From CBCPMX01 sp965120355 (GTDB lineage: Bacteria > Bacillota > Clostridia > Oscillospirales > Oscillospiraceae): a DNA stretch of 24,795 nt. Positions within the stretch are counted from its first letter, which is position 1; the number at the start of each line of letters is the position of its first letter. A model generated the notes under the pieces. That model did not search any database, was not told the origin of the DNA, and saw nothing but the letters and a program-made list of their open reading frames with translations. This document shows positions 14,445 through 21,213 of the stretch, in pieces. Location of the stretch: the NCBI GenBank assembly GCA_965120355.1, contig CBCPMX010000161.1:1-24795 (forward strand), given 5' to 3'. The position numbers and the translations under genes were made by a program.

Positions 14445-15875
14445 TTACTTTGCCAGGGGCAAGCCGAACTGGAAGGTGGTCACCCCGTCCCGGCTGGTGA
14501 CAGTGACATCTTCATTATGGCTGGCAAGGATGGTGCGAACAATATACAGCCCCAGACCGACACCGTCCTTATCCATGCTGCGGCTCTTGTCGGTCTTGTG
14601 GAAGCGGTCAAAAATCAGTTGCAGCTCCTGCTCCGGAATGGTTTCGCCGGTGTTGGCCACGGAAATGCGGGCCTTGCCGCCCGAAGGTTCCACCTTCAAC
14701 AGGATCTTGCCGTTTTCGGGGCAGAACTTCACTGCGTTGTCCACCAGATTGTACAGGACCTGGGTAATGGAATCTTTCTCCGCAAGGACGTTGACGTCCT
14801 TGTCGGGGAACTCCACCTCTACGTCCAGATGCTTGGCGTTGATCTTCTGCTCAAAGGTCAAAAGAGCACGGCCAAGGGATTCACAGATGTCAAATTTGGT
14901 TTTCTTGTTCTCCTGAACGCCCTGGGACTGGAGGCGGGAAACCTCCAGCATACTGCGCACCAGGCGGCTCAAACGGCGAACCTCATCGGAGACAGCCTGC
15001 AGGTACTGCCGGTGCCGTTCCGGCGGAATGGTGCCGTCCAACATGCCGTCCACAAAGCCGCCGATGGTGGTCATGGGCGTCTTCAGCTCATGGGAAACGT
15101 TGGCCACAAACTCTGTGCGCCGCTGTTCCGATACGGCCAGGCTCTCTGCCATTGTATTAAAAGCCTGGGCCAGCTCCGCCATTTCCTCAGTAGATTGCTT
15201 ATCAGGCTGCAGGCGGATGTCAAAATCACCGTGACCATACTGGCTGACCGCTTCAGCCATCTCCCGCATAGAGCGGGTCTGCGACCGGGTCAGGAAGCTG
15301 GAAACAATCATGGCCACCAGCAGCACCACAACGGCTGAGAAAATGTAGTTGTTGCTCAGCTGTCCCAACAGCGAAGACAGCACCCCGGCATCGGCGGATA
15401 CCACCACCAGCCCCAGCTGTGCCCCGCTGTCGTCGGAAACCATGGGTACCGCCGCCAGGTAGCGTTTGCTGTCATACAGCCCCTCCACGCTGCCAATGTT
15501 CCAACATTCCCCTTCGCTCAGGGCCGTGGAAACAATGTCCTCCGGCAGGCTCTGGCCGGTGTGCTCGCAGAAAATCGCGTCGTCGGAGCACAACAGAACC
15601 CTGCCGCTGACAGTGCAGATCTGCACATCAGCGCCGGCCACTTCCGCCGTGATAGAGAGGCTCATGCGGAAATTGGCGTCTTCCTCCAGATTTCCCATGG
15701 TGCTGTAGGCTGCGCCCAGATCCGCAATGGCTCTGGCGCTCGACAGCAGGGAGTCCCGCTGCTGGTCCACCAAATAGTTGAACAGGAGGCTGACAAAGCT
15801 GACGCCCAAGATGATAAAACTCAGCAGAATCAATCCGGCATTGACGGCAAACTGCCGGCCGAATGTCGTCCTCAC
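14445..15875 (-). CDS. Membrane sensor histidine kinase
   Basis: This 476-residue kinase has a first membrane helix (about 11-33), an extracellular sensor region (about 34-176), a second helix (about 177-196), a HAMP linker (about 197-250), a HisKA domain with the phospho-accepting H262 in ANVSHELKTP, and an ATP-binding domain with N box NLVDNAVKF (376-384), G1 NTGET and G2 DGVGLGLYI. No PAS domain is evident between HAMP and HisKA, unlike WalK. The gene overlaps the response regulator by ATGA, so the two are translated together. Its signal is unknown; the neighbouring HtrA protease points to envelope or secretion stress (inference). Confidence 0.93.
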   Translation of the reverse strand: MRTTFGRQFAVNAGLILLSFIILGVSFVSLLFNYLVDQQRDSLLSSARAIADLGAAYSTMGNLEEDANFRMSLSITAEVAGADVQICTVSGRVLLCSDDAIFCEHTGQSLPEDIVSTALSEGECWNIGSVEGLYDSKRYLAAVPMVSDDSGAQLGLVVVSADAGVLSSLLGQLSNNYIFSAVVVLLVAMIVSSFLTRSQTRSMREMAEAVSQYGHGDFDIRLQPDKQSTEEMAELAQAFNTMAESLAVSEQRRTEFVANVSHELKTPMTTIGGFVDGMLDGTIPPERHRQYLQAVSDEVRRLSRLVRSMLEVSRLQSQGVQENKKTKFDICESLGRALLTFEQKINAKHLDVEVEFPDKDVNVLAEKDSITQVLYNLVDNAVKFCPENGKILLKVEPSGGKARISVANTGETIPEQELQLIFDRFHKTDKSRSMDKDGVGLGLYIVRTILASHNEDVTVTSRDGVTTFQFGLPLAK

Positions 15876-16561
15876 TGATGCAGCACCTCGAACTTATACC
15901 CCACGCCCCAGACCGTCTTCAGGCTCCACTGGTCGGACACACCCTCCAATTTTTCCCGCAGACGCTTGACGTGGACGTCCACCGTGCGGCTGTCTCCAAA
16001 ATAATCGAACCCCCAAACCTCGTCGAGCAGCTGGTTTCGGGTATAGACCCGGTTGGGCGTAGAAGCCAGGTGATACAGCAGCTCCATTTCCTTGGGCGGC
16101 GTATCCACCTTTTTCCCGTCCACCACCAATTCAAACGCTTCCATGTCGATGACCAGTTTGTCAAAGACCAGACGTTTGGGCGTCTCCGGCTCTTCACCGG
16201 CGGAGCGGCGCAGCACAGCCTCGATGCGGGCCAGAACTTCTTTGGCATCAAAGGGCTTGGTAATGTAATCATCCGCGCCCATTTTCAGACCGGAAACTTT
16301 GTCCACAGTCTCGCCGCGGGCAGTGAGCATGATCACCGGCGTCTGGGATTCCTGCCGGATGGTTCGCAGGACACTCCAGCCATCCAGCACTGGCAACATC
16401 AAATCCAGCAGTACCAGATCTGGCTGAACCGTGCGGAACTTCTCCACGCCCACGCCGCCATCGGCGGCCAGGACAGCGGTATATCCGTCCTTCTCCAGAT
16501 ACAGACGCAGCAGATCGGCAATTTTATCGTCGTCCTCAATGATCAAAATCGTCTTGCCCAT
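15872..16561 (-). CDS. OmpR-family response regulator
   Basis: This 229-residue protein has a receiver domain (about 1-120) with the acidic pair D10/D11, phospho-accepting D53 (LLDLMLP), the T/S position in MLTAR and K102 in YITKPF, followed by a winged-helix DNA-binding domain (about 130-226) with RVYTRNQLLDEVWGFDYFGDSRTVDVHVKRLREKL. The frame is open 22 codons further upstream, but the ATG at 16561 has GGAGG about 9 bases ahead and begins exactly with MGKTILIIEDD. It is the first gene of RR-HK-htrA. Direct-repeat sites upstream of its own promoter and of htrA are the probable targets. Confidence 0.94.
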   Translation of the reverse strand: MGKTILIIEDDDKIADLLRLYLEKDGYTAVLAADGGVGVEKFRTVQPDLVLLDLMLPVLDGWSVLRTIRQESQTPVIMLTARGETVDKVSGLKMGADDYITKPFDAKEVLARIEAVLRRSAGEEPETPKRLVFDKLVIDMEAFELVVDGKKVDTPPKEMELLYHLASTPNRVYTRNQLLDEVWGFDYFGDSRTVDVHVKRLREKLEGVSDQWSLKTVWGVGYKFEVLHQ

Positions 16562-16784
16562 TTCCTCAACCTCCATTACATCAGCCGTCAAGCTTCCCAT
16601 CTGAAAGCCTGGCCGCTGCAGTTTCATCTGCCTGGCAGATTACCCGGCATCCATTCCAAATCCTTTGGGTTTCGCACAGCGCGCCGCCCATATGGCTGCA
16701 CTGCCGTGCCAGTTCGCCTTGTTTCTCTACGCGCCGCCGCAGACGCAGCCGCGCAATCGGTCTATATAAGTCCGGTTCTCCTAT

Positions 16785-16790
16785 ATTATA
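16785..16790 (-). promoter_or_regulatory. -10 box of the response-regulator operon
   Basis: A perfect TATAAT on the - strand. No good -35 hexamer lies 17 bp upstream (the position reads CACCCA, inside the direct repeat), which fits an activator-dependent promoter. The leader to the ATG is about 215 nt with no clear gene. The whole 330-bp gap (16562-16891) contains only this promoter region and, near 16830-16860, a weak GGG-T5/A5-CCC pairing at the 3' end of the hydrolase gene. Confidence 0.6.
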
Positions 16791-16809
16791 TCGCAAAAAC
16801 CCATGGATG

Positions 16810-16826
16810 GGTGAACAATTTGTAAA
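16810..16826 (-). promoter_or_regulatory. Direct-repeat operator upstream of the response-regulator gene
   Basis: On the - strand it reads TTTACAAATTGTTCACC: TTTACA and TTCACC with 5 bp between. It agrees at 14 of 17 positions with the htrA site. It starts 20 bp upstream of the TATAAT edge (21 bp at htrA), overlapping where a -35 box would lie. That suggests positive autoregulation by the OmpR-type protein encoded just downstream. Confidence 0.65.
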
Positions 16827-16891
16827 GGCTTACGGGTTTTTCACCCCAAAAACGCCCTCATTCGGCACCTTTTCCGGCGAAAGCCGCCCTG

Positions 16892-17812
16892 TCAGCCCAT
16901 CTCCGAAAACAGGCCCGGCGGCATGGCCGGCACACCCAGGTGGGCGCGTCCCTGCTCAGGGAAATAAATATCAAACTGTTTGCAGTCCAGCGCCGGATCG
17001 CCGAACAGCTCCCGCAGCCACGCGCAGCAGTCTGTAAACCATCTGGCCACATGGACATTCTCCCGCAGCGGCGCCCCAATGCTGGTCACCGGCGTGGCCA
17101 GCGCACAGCCGTGGATGCCATGCTGATAGGTATGGGACTCAAACGGCACGTCGTGGGCCGCCAAAGCGGCCAGAAATTTCAGGCCGTGCTCCACCGGCAC
17201 CAATTGATCGTCAAACATGTTCCATAAAAACACCGGCGGCGTCTGTGCGCTGACATACTTCTCTGCCGAAGCCGTCTCCCGCAGGGTTTCCAGCGGCCGG
17301 TCTCCAGCCAGAACGCGGTACATATCCGTCTGACCTTCCAAGTCCGCCGTGATACAGGGATAGCCCAGAATCAGCGCATTCGGGCGGGCCTCGCCGCCGG
17401 CGCATCCGCTGAGGGCCGCCACGTCGGGCCGGTCCCACATGGTGCCCAAACACGCCGCCACATGGCCGCCGGCAGAAAACCCGCACACGGCGATCTTCTC
17501 CGGATCCAGCTGCCACTGCTGCGCGTGTTCCCGCAAGAATGCCACTGCCCGGGCCGCGTCCGCCACGGCGTTTGGAAACGCTCCATGCTTTCCCACAGAA
17601 TATTTCAGCACAAAGGCGTCAAACCCCTGGGCAAAAAAGGCCAGCGCCACCGGCTCGCCCTCGCTGGCGCCATGCATGACATAGGCTCCGCCGGGCAGGA
17701 CCAGTACTGCCGCCCGTTTGGGATAGTGTCCCGCTGTGGTCGTCCATTTCTGAAGATAGCACTGCAAAATCACCCGGCCCTCGCCGGTCAGATCATACGT
17801 TTCATATCGCAT
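16892..17812 (-). CDS. Alpha/beta hydrolase (esterase-like, acetyl esterase/BD-FAE group)
   Basis: This 306-residue cytoplasmic-type hydrolase has no signal peptide. The first strand and oxyanion-hole segment read VLVLPGGAYVMH (about 37-47), the nucleophile elbow is GFSAGGH with S113, the acid is D201 or D202 in NMFDDQLVP, and the histidine is H234 in GIHG. This set is that of small esterases that remove acetyl groups from sugars or xylan; the substrate is not shown by the sequence. A near-perfect ribosome site, AAAGGAGGG, lies about 6 bases before the ATG. It lies downstream of the small membrane protein at 17941 on the same strand, with a hairpin between. Confidence 0.88.
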   Translation of the reverse strand: MRYETYDLTGEGRVILQCYLQKWTTTAGHYPKRAAVLVLPGGAYVMHGASEGEPVALAFFAQGFDAFVLKYSVGKHGAFPNAVADAARAVAFLREHAQQWQLDPEKIAVCGFSAGGHVAACLGTMWDRPDVAALSGCAGGEARPNALILGYPCITADLEGQTDMYRVLAGDRPLETLRETASAEKYVSAQTPPVFLWNMFDDQLVPVEHGLKFLAALAAHDVPFESHTYQHGIHGCALATPVTSIGAPLRENVHVARWFTDCCAWLRELFGDPALDCKQFDIYFPEQGRAHLGVPAMPPGLFSEMG

Positions 17813-17836
17813 GAAATCCCTCCTTTAGACAAAATC

Positions 17837-17875
17837 CGTGGAAGCATCTCTCCTATTGTAGCAGATGCTTCCACG
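17837..17875 (-). terminator. Stem-loop between the small membrane protein and the hydrolase
   Basis: CGTGGAAGCATCT pairs with AGATGCTTCCACG (13 bp) around a 13-nt loop. On the - strand GATTTTG follows, a weak T-run. It lies 66 bases past the stop of the 17941 gene and could partly end its transcript. No separate promoter for the hydrolase was found in the remaining bases. Confidence 0.45.
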
Positions 17876-17940
17876 AAAAACAATCGTGCAATTTTGCGTT
17901 GTTCCCACAACGCTGTATAGGCCGAACTGCCCGCCGCAGC

Positions 17941-18258
17941 TTACCGGTCTTTGCGGTACGGCAGGATCAGAAAACGCAGTACCACAACCGCGGCAATTCC
18001 AATCCCGGAAATCCGCCTGCAAAGCGTATAGACTGTGTCGTACCAATCTCCCAAAGCCGCCTCCAGCGGCGCGAAAATCAGCAGCGCCCAAACCACCAGG
18101 GAGAAGCACAGCACCCCTATGGCCACCCAGTTGGCGACCCACAGCCACTTGGGGCACGTGCGGGGCGGCGGCGCCTCCTGCGGAGCGGAGTCCGAAGGCG
18201 CAGGCTGCTGTTCCGGTTGGCCGTCTCCGGCAAAGGGCCGGATTTCATGTTCGTCCAA
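17941..18258 (-). CDS. Small membrane protein of unknown function
   Basis: This 105-residue protein has a proline/glutamine-rich hydrophilic N-terminal part (about 1-35), then two hydrophobic segments, WLWVANWVAIGVLCFSLVVWALLIF and GIGIAAVVVLRFLIL, and a short basic tail. I do not recognise the family. The start is set at the TTG at 18258 because AAAGGAG lies about 10 bases upstream; another TTG at 18288 in the same frame would sit upstream of that site and lacks its own. It follows the terminator of the P-II/DUF1538 operon on the same strand, and no clear promoter is seen in the 30 bases between, so it may depend on read-through. Confidence 0.6.
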   Translation of the reverse strand: MDEHEIRPFAGDGQPEQQPAPSDSAPQEAPPPRTCPKWLWVANWVAIGVLCFSLVVWALLIFAPLEAALGDWYDTVYTLCRRISGIGIAAVVVLRFLILPYRKDR

Positions 18259-18286
18259 AGTGGGATCACTCCTTTCCCAGCTTAGC

Positions 18287-18327
18287 AAAAAGCGGCAGAG
18301 GCCCGCTCCATCCGGAACGGGCCTGCC
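18287..18327 (-). terminator. Factor-independent terminator of the DUF1538/P-II operon
   Basis: On the - strand GGCAGGCCCG pairs with CGGGCC-(TC)-TGCC around a 12-nt loop, a 10-bp stem with a two-base bulge, followed by GCTTTTTG. It begins 50 bases after the P-II stop. This is one of the few hairpins in the window that has a proper T-run. Confidence 0.7.
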
Positions 18328-18376
18328 CCGCGGGCGTTGCCTCCTGCGGCATCGCCTCTCTATGGCAGTCCCCAGA

Positions 18377-19063
18377 TCAGCCGATACCGATCAGGGTGTC
18401 CACCGGCAGAGAGAACAGGATGCCGCGGGCATCGGTCCGCAGGCCGTGCATATTGCTGATGGCTTTCATAATGGGCTGCAAGATCTCAGATTTGGCAATA
18501 ATCATCACAAGCTCCTTTTCCGGGCGGATGGAAATGCCCAGGAATTCCTGCGCCTCTTTGCTGCCCAGGCCGCGGGCGTTGAGCACGGTGCCGCCGGTGG
18601 CGCCGGCAGACTTGGCGGCCTCCATAACCTGATCTGCGAAGCCCTGATTGACGATGGTGACAATCAAATCATATCGAACGGTTTGCTCCATGGCGGAAGC
18701 CTCCTTGCACGTTTCAGTGGATAAATAATTGACGGTTTGAGATACGGCGCTCATCACGCTGGACAGCCGTATCGTAAACAGGATGCCGCGGCCCGGCCGG
18801 TCCAGATGGAACCGCTCCAGCAGCGTCTGCTGCAGGGGCTGCACCAGCGGCGCAGGCAGCAGGCACAGGACCAACTCCTTTTGGGTCTCACCCAGGCCGA
18901 AATAATCCAGAATCTCTGAGCTGGCCGTGCCAGTGCCGAGGCTAATAAACTGGAACGGGATATGCATCTGCTGGCACACCTCCGCGATCCGGTCCCCCTG
19001 GCCGCGATCCACAATGACCCCCATTAGTTTGAGCGGGTGTTTCGGGCGAGTGGCTTCACTCAT
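18377..19063 (-). CDS. Tandem P-II-like signalling protein
   Basis: This 228-residue protein is made of two P-II-like (ferredoxin-fold) halves, about 10-105 and 122-222. Matching pieces are GVIVDRGQGDRIAEV / VTIVNQGFADQVMEA, KELVLCLLPAPLVQPL / KELVMIIAKSEILQPI and GRGILFTIRL / ARGILFSLPV. P-II proteins sense 2-oxoglutarate, ATP/ADP or other ligands and often control a membrane transporter encoded next door, as GlnK does AmtB. No conserved uridylylation tyrosine loop is evident. The start is taken as the ATG at 19063; a GTG directly before it (19066) is equally possible. The gene overlaps the DUF1538 gene by 8 bases, with AGGAGG inside the upstream gene. P-II next to DUF1538 is a known pairing in Firmicutes. 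Confidence 0.82.
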   Translation of the reverse strand: MSEATRPKHPLKLMGVIVDRGQGDRIAEVCQQMHIPFQFISLGTGTASSEILDYFGLGETQKELVLCLLPAPLVQPLQQTLLERFHLDRPGRGILFTIRLSSVMSAVSQTVNYLSTETCKEASAMEQTVRYDLIVTIVNQGFADQVMEAAKSAGATGGTVLNARGLGSKEAQEFLGISIRPEKELVMIIAKSEILQPIMKAISNMHGLRTDARGILFSLPVDTLIGIG

Positions 19064-20597
19064 CACGCTCTACCTCCTCATAAACAATGATCTCGTCGTC
19101 TGTATCGTCCAGAACCAGAGCCAGCCGGCTGTCATCATCCCTGGCGTGGCGCGTCTTGCGCTTGTAGTTCAGGCCAAGAATCTGAATGGTCAGCAACGGC
19201 GTCATGGCAACCATGGCTACAATGCCGAAGGCATCCTGGAGGATGTCGCCCCCCAGGCTGCTGCACGCGCCCATGGCAAAGGGCAGCAGGAAAGTTGCCG
19301 TCATAGGGCCGGAGGCTACACCGCCGGAGTCAAACGCCACGGCAGTGAAAAGCTTCGGCGTAAAGAACGTCATGCCGATGGCCAGGGCATATCCGGGAAC
19401 CAGGAACCACATGATGGAGATTCCCGTCAGCACCCGCAGCATGGCGATGCCCACAGCCAGCGCCACACCGATGGACAGGCTCAACTGCATGGATTTCGAA
19501 GAAATCACACCGGAGGAGATTTCCTCCACCTGCTTGTTGAGCACATGAACCGCCGGCTCCGCAGCCACAATAAAGTATCCCATCAGCATTCCCAGAGGAA
19601 TCAGCACCCATGGCACACTGGACTCCGCCAAAGCACGGCCCAGATAGACGCCTGCCGGCATGAACCCCACATTGACGCCGGTGAGGAACAACACCAGGCC
19701 GATAAACGTATAGACCACACCGACGCTCAGCCGGATGATCTGCCGCTTGAAGAAATGCCGGGTAATAAGCTGGAAAACGATGAAGAACCCCAGGATCGGA
19801 CAAATGGCCTTCACCACTTCCTCCACATACTGCGGCAAACCGGCAGCAAACTGGGCGGCCATCTCCGTGGTGGTTTCGATGGTGGTTACCTCGGCAAACG
19901 AGTAGTTCGCGGTGGAAGGGTTGTACACAATGCTTAGAATCAGCACCGCCAGAATCGGCCCAATGGAGCTGATGGCCACAAAGCCGAAACTATCCTCCTG
20001 GGCGCTCTTGTCTCCGCGGACGGAGCACATGCCAACGCCCAGGGCCATGATAAACGGAACTGTAATGGGGCCGGTCGTGACGCCGCCAGAGTCAAACGCC
20101 ATGGGCAGAAAGTCCTCCGGGGCAAAACACGCTACGATAAACACAATGATGTAAAACCCCACAAGGATCCAGCGCAGCGGAATTCCCAGCAGCGTCCGCA
20201 GCGTGGCCAGCACAAAGAACAGCCCCACGCCCACGGCCACAGTCCAGATGAGGACATTGTCCGGGATGGATGGCACCTGCGTGGCCAGCACCTGCAGGTC
20301 CGGCTCAGCAATGGTGATAATGGCGCCGATGACAAAACACAGCACCACAATCAGCGGTACATTCTTTGATTTGGTGATCTGCGCACCGATGGCCTCACCC
20401 ATGGGCGTCATGGAAATATCTGCGCCCAGGGAGAAAAAACCCATGCCCACAATCAGCAGCACAGCCCCCACCAGAAACATCATCAGCGTTCCCAGCGGCA
20501 TGGGCACAACGGTCACACTCAACACCAGTACGATCAAGGTGATTGGCAGGACGGACGACAAGGATTCGAGTATTTTTTCCTTCAGCTTCTTGTTCAT
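19056..20597 (-). CDS. Tandem DUF1538 integral membrane protein
   Basis: This 513-residue protein has about 12-14 hydrophobic segments and is an internal duplication with a repeat length of about 250 residues. Matched motifs are AEPD (97-100)/AEPA (346-349), AFDSGGVTTGPIT (167-179)/AFDSGGVASGPMT (421-433) and EDSFGFVA (201-208)/QDAFGIVA (454-461). The paired polar motifs within membrane segments look like the two half-sites of an inverted- or direct-repeat carrier. I recall that DUF1538 pairs (UmpA/UmpB) have been reported as cation/proton antiporters; I could not check this and treat it as a lead. A cytoplasmic acidic tail (about 485-513) follows. The second gene of the operon is a double P-II protein, a plausible regulator. 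Confidence 0.85.
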   Translation of the reverse strand: MNKKLKEKILESLSSVLPITLIVLVLSVTVVPMPLGTLMMFLVGAVLLIVGMGFFSLGADISMTPMGEAIGAQITKSKNVPLIVVLCFVIGAIITIAEPDLQVLATQVPSIPDNVLIWTVAVGVGLFFVLATLRTLLGIPLRWILVGFYIIVFIVACFAPEDFLPMAFDSGGVTTGPITVPFIMALGVGMCSVRGDKSAQEDSFGFVAISSIGPILAVLILSIVYNPSTANYSFAEVTTIETTTEMAAQFAAGLPQYVEEVVKAICPILGFFIVFQLITRHFFKRQIIRLSVGVVYTFIGLVLFLTGVNVGFMPAGVYLGRALAESSVPWVLIPLGMLMGYFIVAAEPAVHVLNKQVEEISSGVISSKSMQLSLSIGVALAVGIAMLRVLTGISIMWFLVPGYALAIGMTFFTPKLFTAVAFDSGGVASGPMTATFLLPFAMGACSSLGGDILQDAFGIVAMVAMTPLLTIQILGLNYKRKTRHARDDDSRLALVLDDTDDEIIVYEEVERDE

Positions 20598-20628
20598 TGC
20601 GTCACCTCTTTGAAAAAGCTTATTTATA

Positions 20629-20637
20629 AGTATATCA
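20629..20637 (-). promoter_or_regulatory. Extended -10 promoter of the DUF1538 operon
   Basis: On the - strand TGATATACT, i.e. TGN plus TATACT, 32 bases before the ATG, in a strikingly AT-rich stretch (20610-20700). No good -35 hexamer is found at 17 bp, which is tolerated by extended -10 promoters. GAGGTGACGCA precedes the ATG as the ribosome site. Confidence 0.5.
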
Positions 20638-20806
20638 GATAAATACCAAATTCGCTACCACATTCTATTCAGAATTCATAAAATATTTTTATTTTGCATG
20701 GAATCGCCCAGCCGCCGCTGTCCGTTCCCCAGCGCCCAGGTCCGCAGTTCGTCCATTGAAGGCGCAAATCCGCGGCACGCCGCTGAAAATGGCGCAAAAA
20801 GCCCCC

Positions 20807-20834
20807 TTGACAACCTCTGCAAATGTGATAAAAT
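20807..20834 (+). promoter_or_regulatory. Promoter of the alaS T-box operon
   Basis: TTGACA (20807-20812) and TAAAAT (20829-20834) with a 16-bp spacer and a TGTG just before the -10. Transcription would begin near 20841, just ahead of the leader structures. Bases 20638-20806 hold no believable gene. Confidence 0.65.
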
Positions 20835-20840
20835 GAAGTT

Positions 20841-21124
20841 CAGCAAATTTCTTTCTGATGTGCGCAGCTGCCGTAGTTGCGCACAATGCAATACGCAAAA
20901 CCGGCAATGCGGAAGCTCATGTGACGCAGCGGTCCAAAGCGAGGGGGATTCGGTGCAAGCCCCTGACTGGCACATCACAAAGCCACTTCCAAGCCGCCCG
21001 GGAGGACCGGGACGATTGACCCTTCGTTACAGGGTTCATGAGATGCCGCGCTGCGGCAAATCAGGGTGGTACCGCGGAGAATATCAGGTCTTCGCCCCTG
21101 GACGGGGCGGAGGCTTTCTTTTTT
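20841..21124 (+). promoter_or_regulatory. T-box riboswitch (alanine, specifier GCC) of alaS
   Basis: The leader contains the T-box proper, AGGGTGGTACCGCGG (21063-21077), which pairs with the NCCA end of uncharged tRNA. Stem I is visible: GGAAG (20911-20915)/CTTCC (20986-20990) and GTGA/TCAC flank an internal loop whose 3' side is AAAGCCA; the codon GCC at 20982-20984 is alanine and is followed by A, as is usual. The apical part has GGGG/CCCC around a GGTGCAAG loop. An 11-bp hairpin (20859-20885) precedes stem I. Further hairpins lie between (TGCCGC-GCT-GCGGCA near 21043-21057). Low charged tRNA-Ala should allow transcription into alaS. Confidence 0.88.
21088..21124 (+). terminator. T-box-controlled terminator before alaS
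   Basis: GTCTTCGCCCC pairs with GGGGCGGAGGC (11 bp, with G-U pairs) around TGGAC, followed by TTTCTTTTTT. It lies 11 bases after the T-box sequence and 90 bases before the alaS start, as expected for the terminator that competes with the antiterminator. Confidence 0.85.
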
Positions 21125-21213
21125 CAAAAACCGCTGAACAAATTGCCTTTGGCCGCGGGCGGATCACCCGGCAATCCTATGGAGTAAGCGATTATGATAG
21201 GGAGGAAATGACG

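Noticed and set aside
20930..21010. Cobalamin-riboswitch-like string (GGTGCAAGCCCC and a GGGAGGACCGG stretch)
   Set aside because: The surrounding leader has a complete T-box sequence, a GCC specifier loop and a terminator directly before alaS; the GGTGCAAG loop fits the apex of T-box stem I, and no full B12 box is present.
20698..21213. Long open frame continuing upstream of alaS
   Set aside because: It runs through the promoter and the T-box leader; AlaRS starts normally at 21214 with its own ribosome site.
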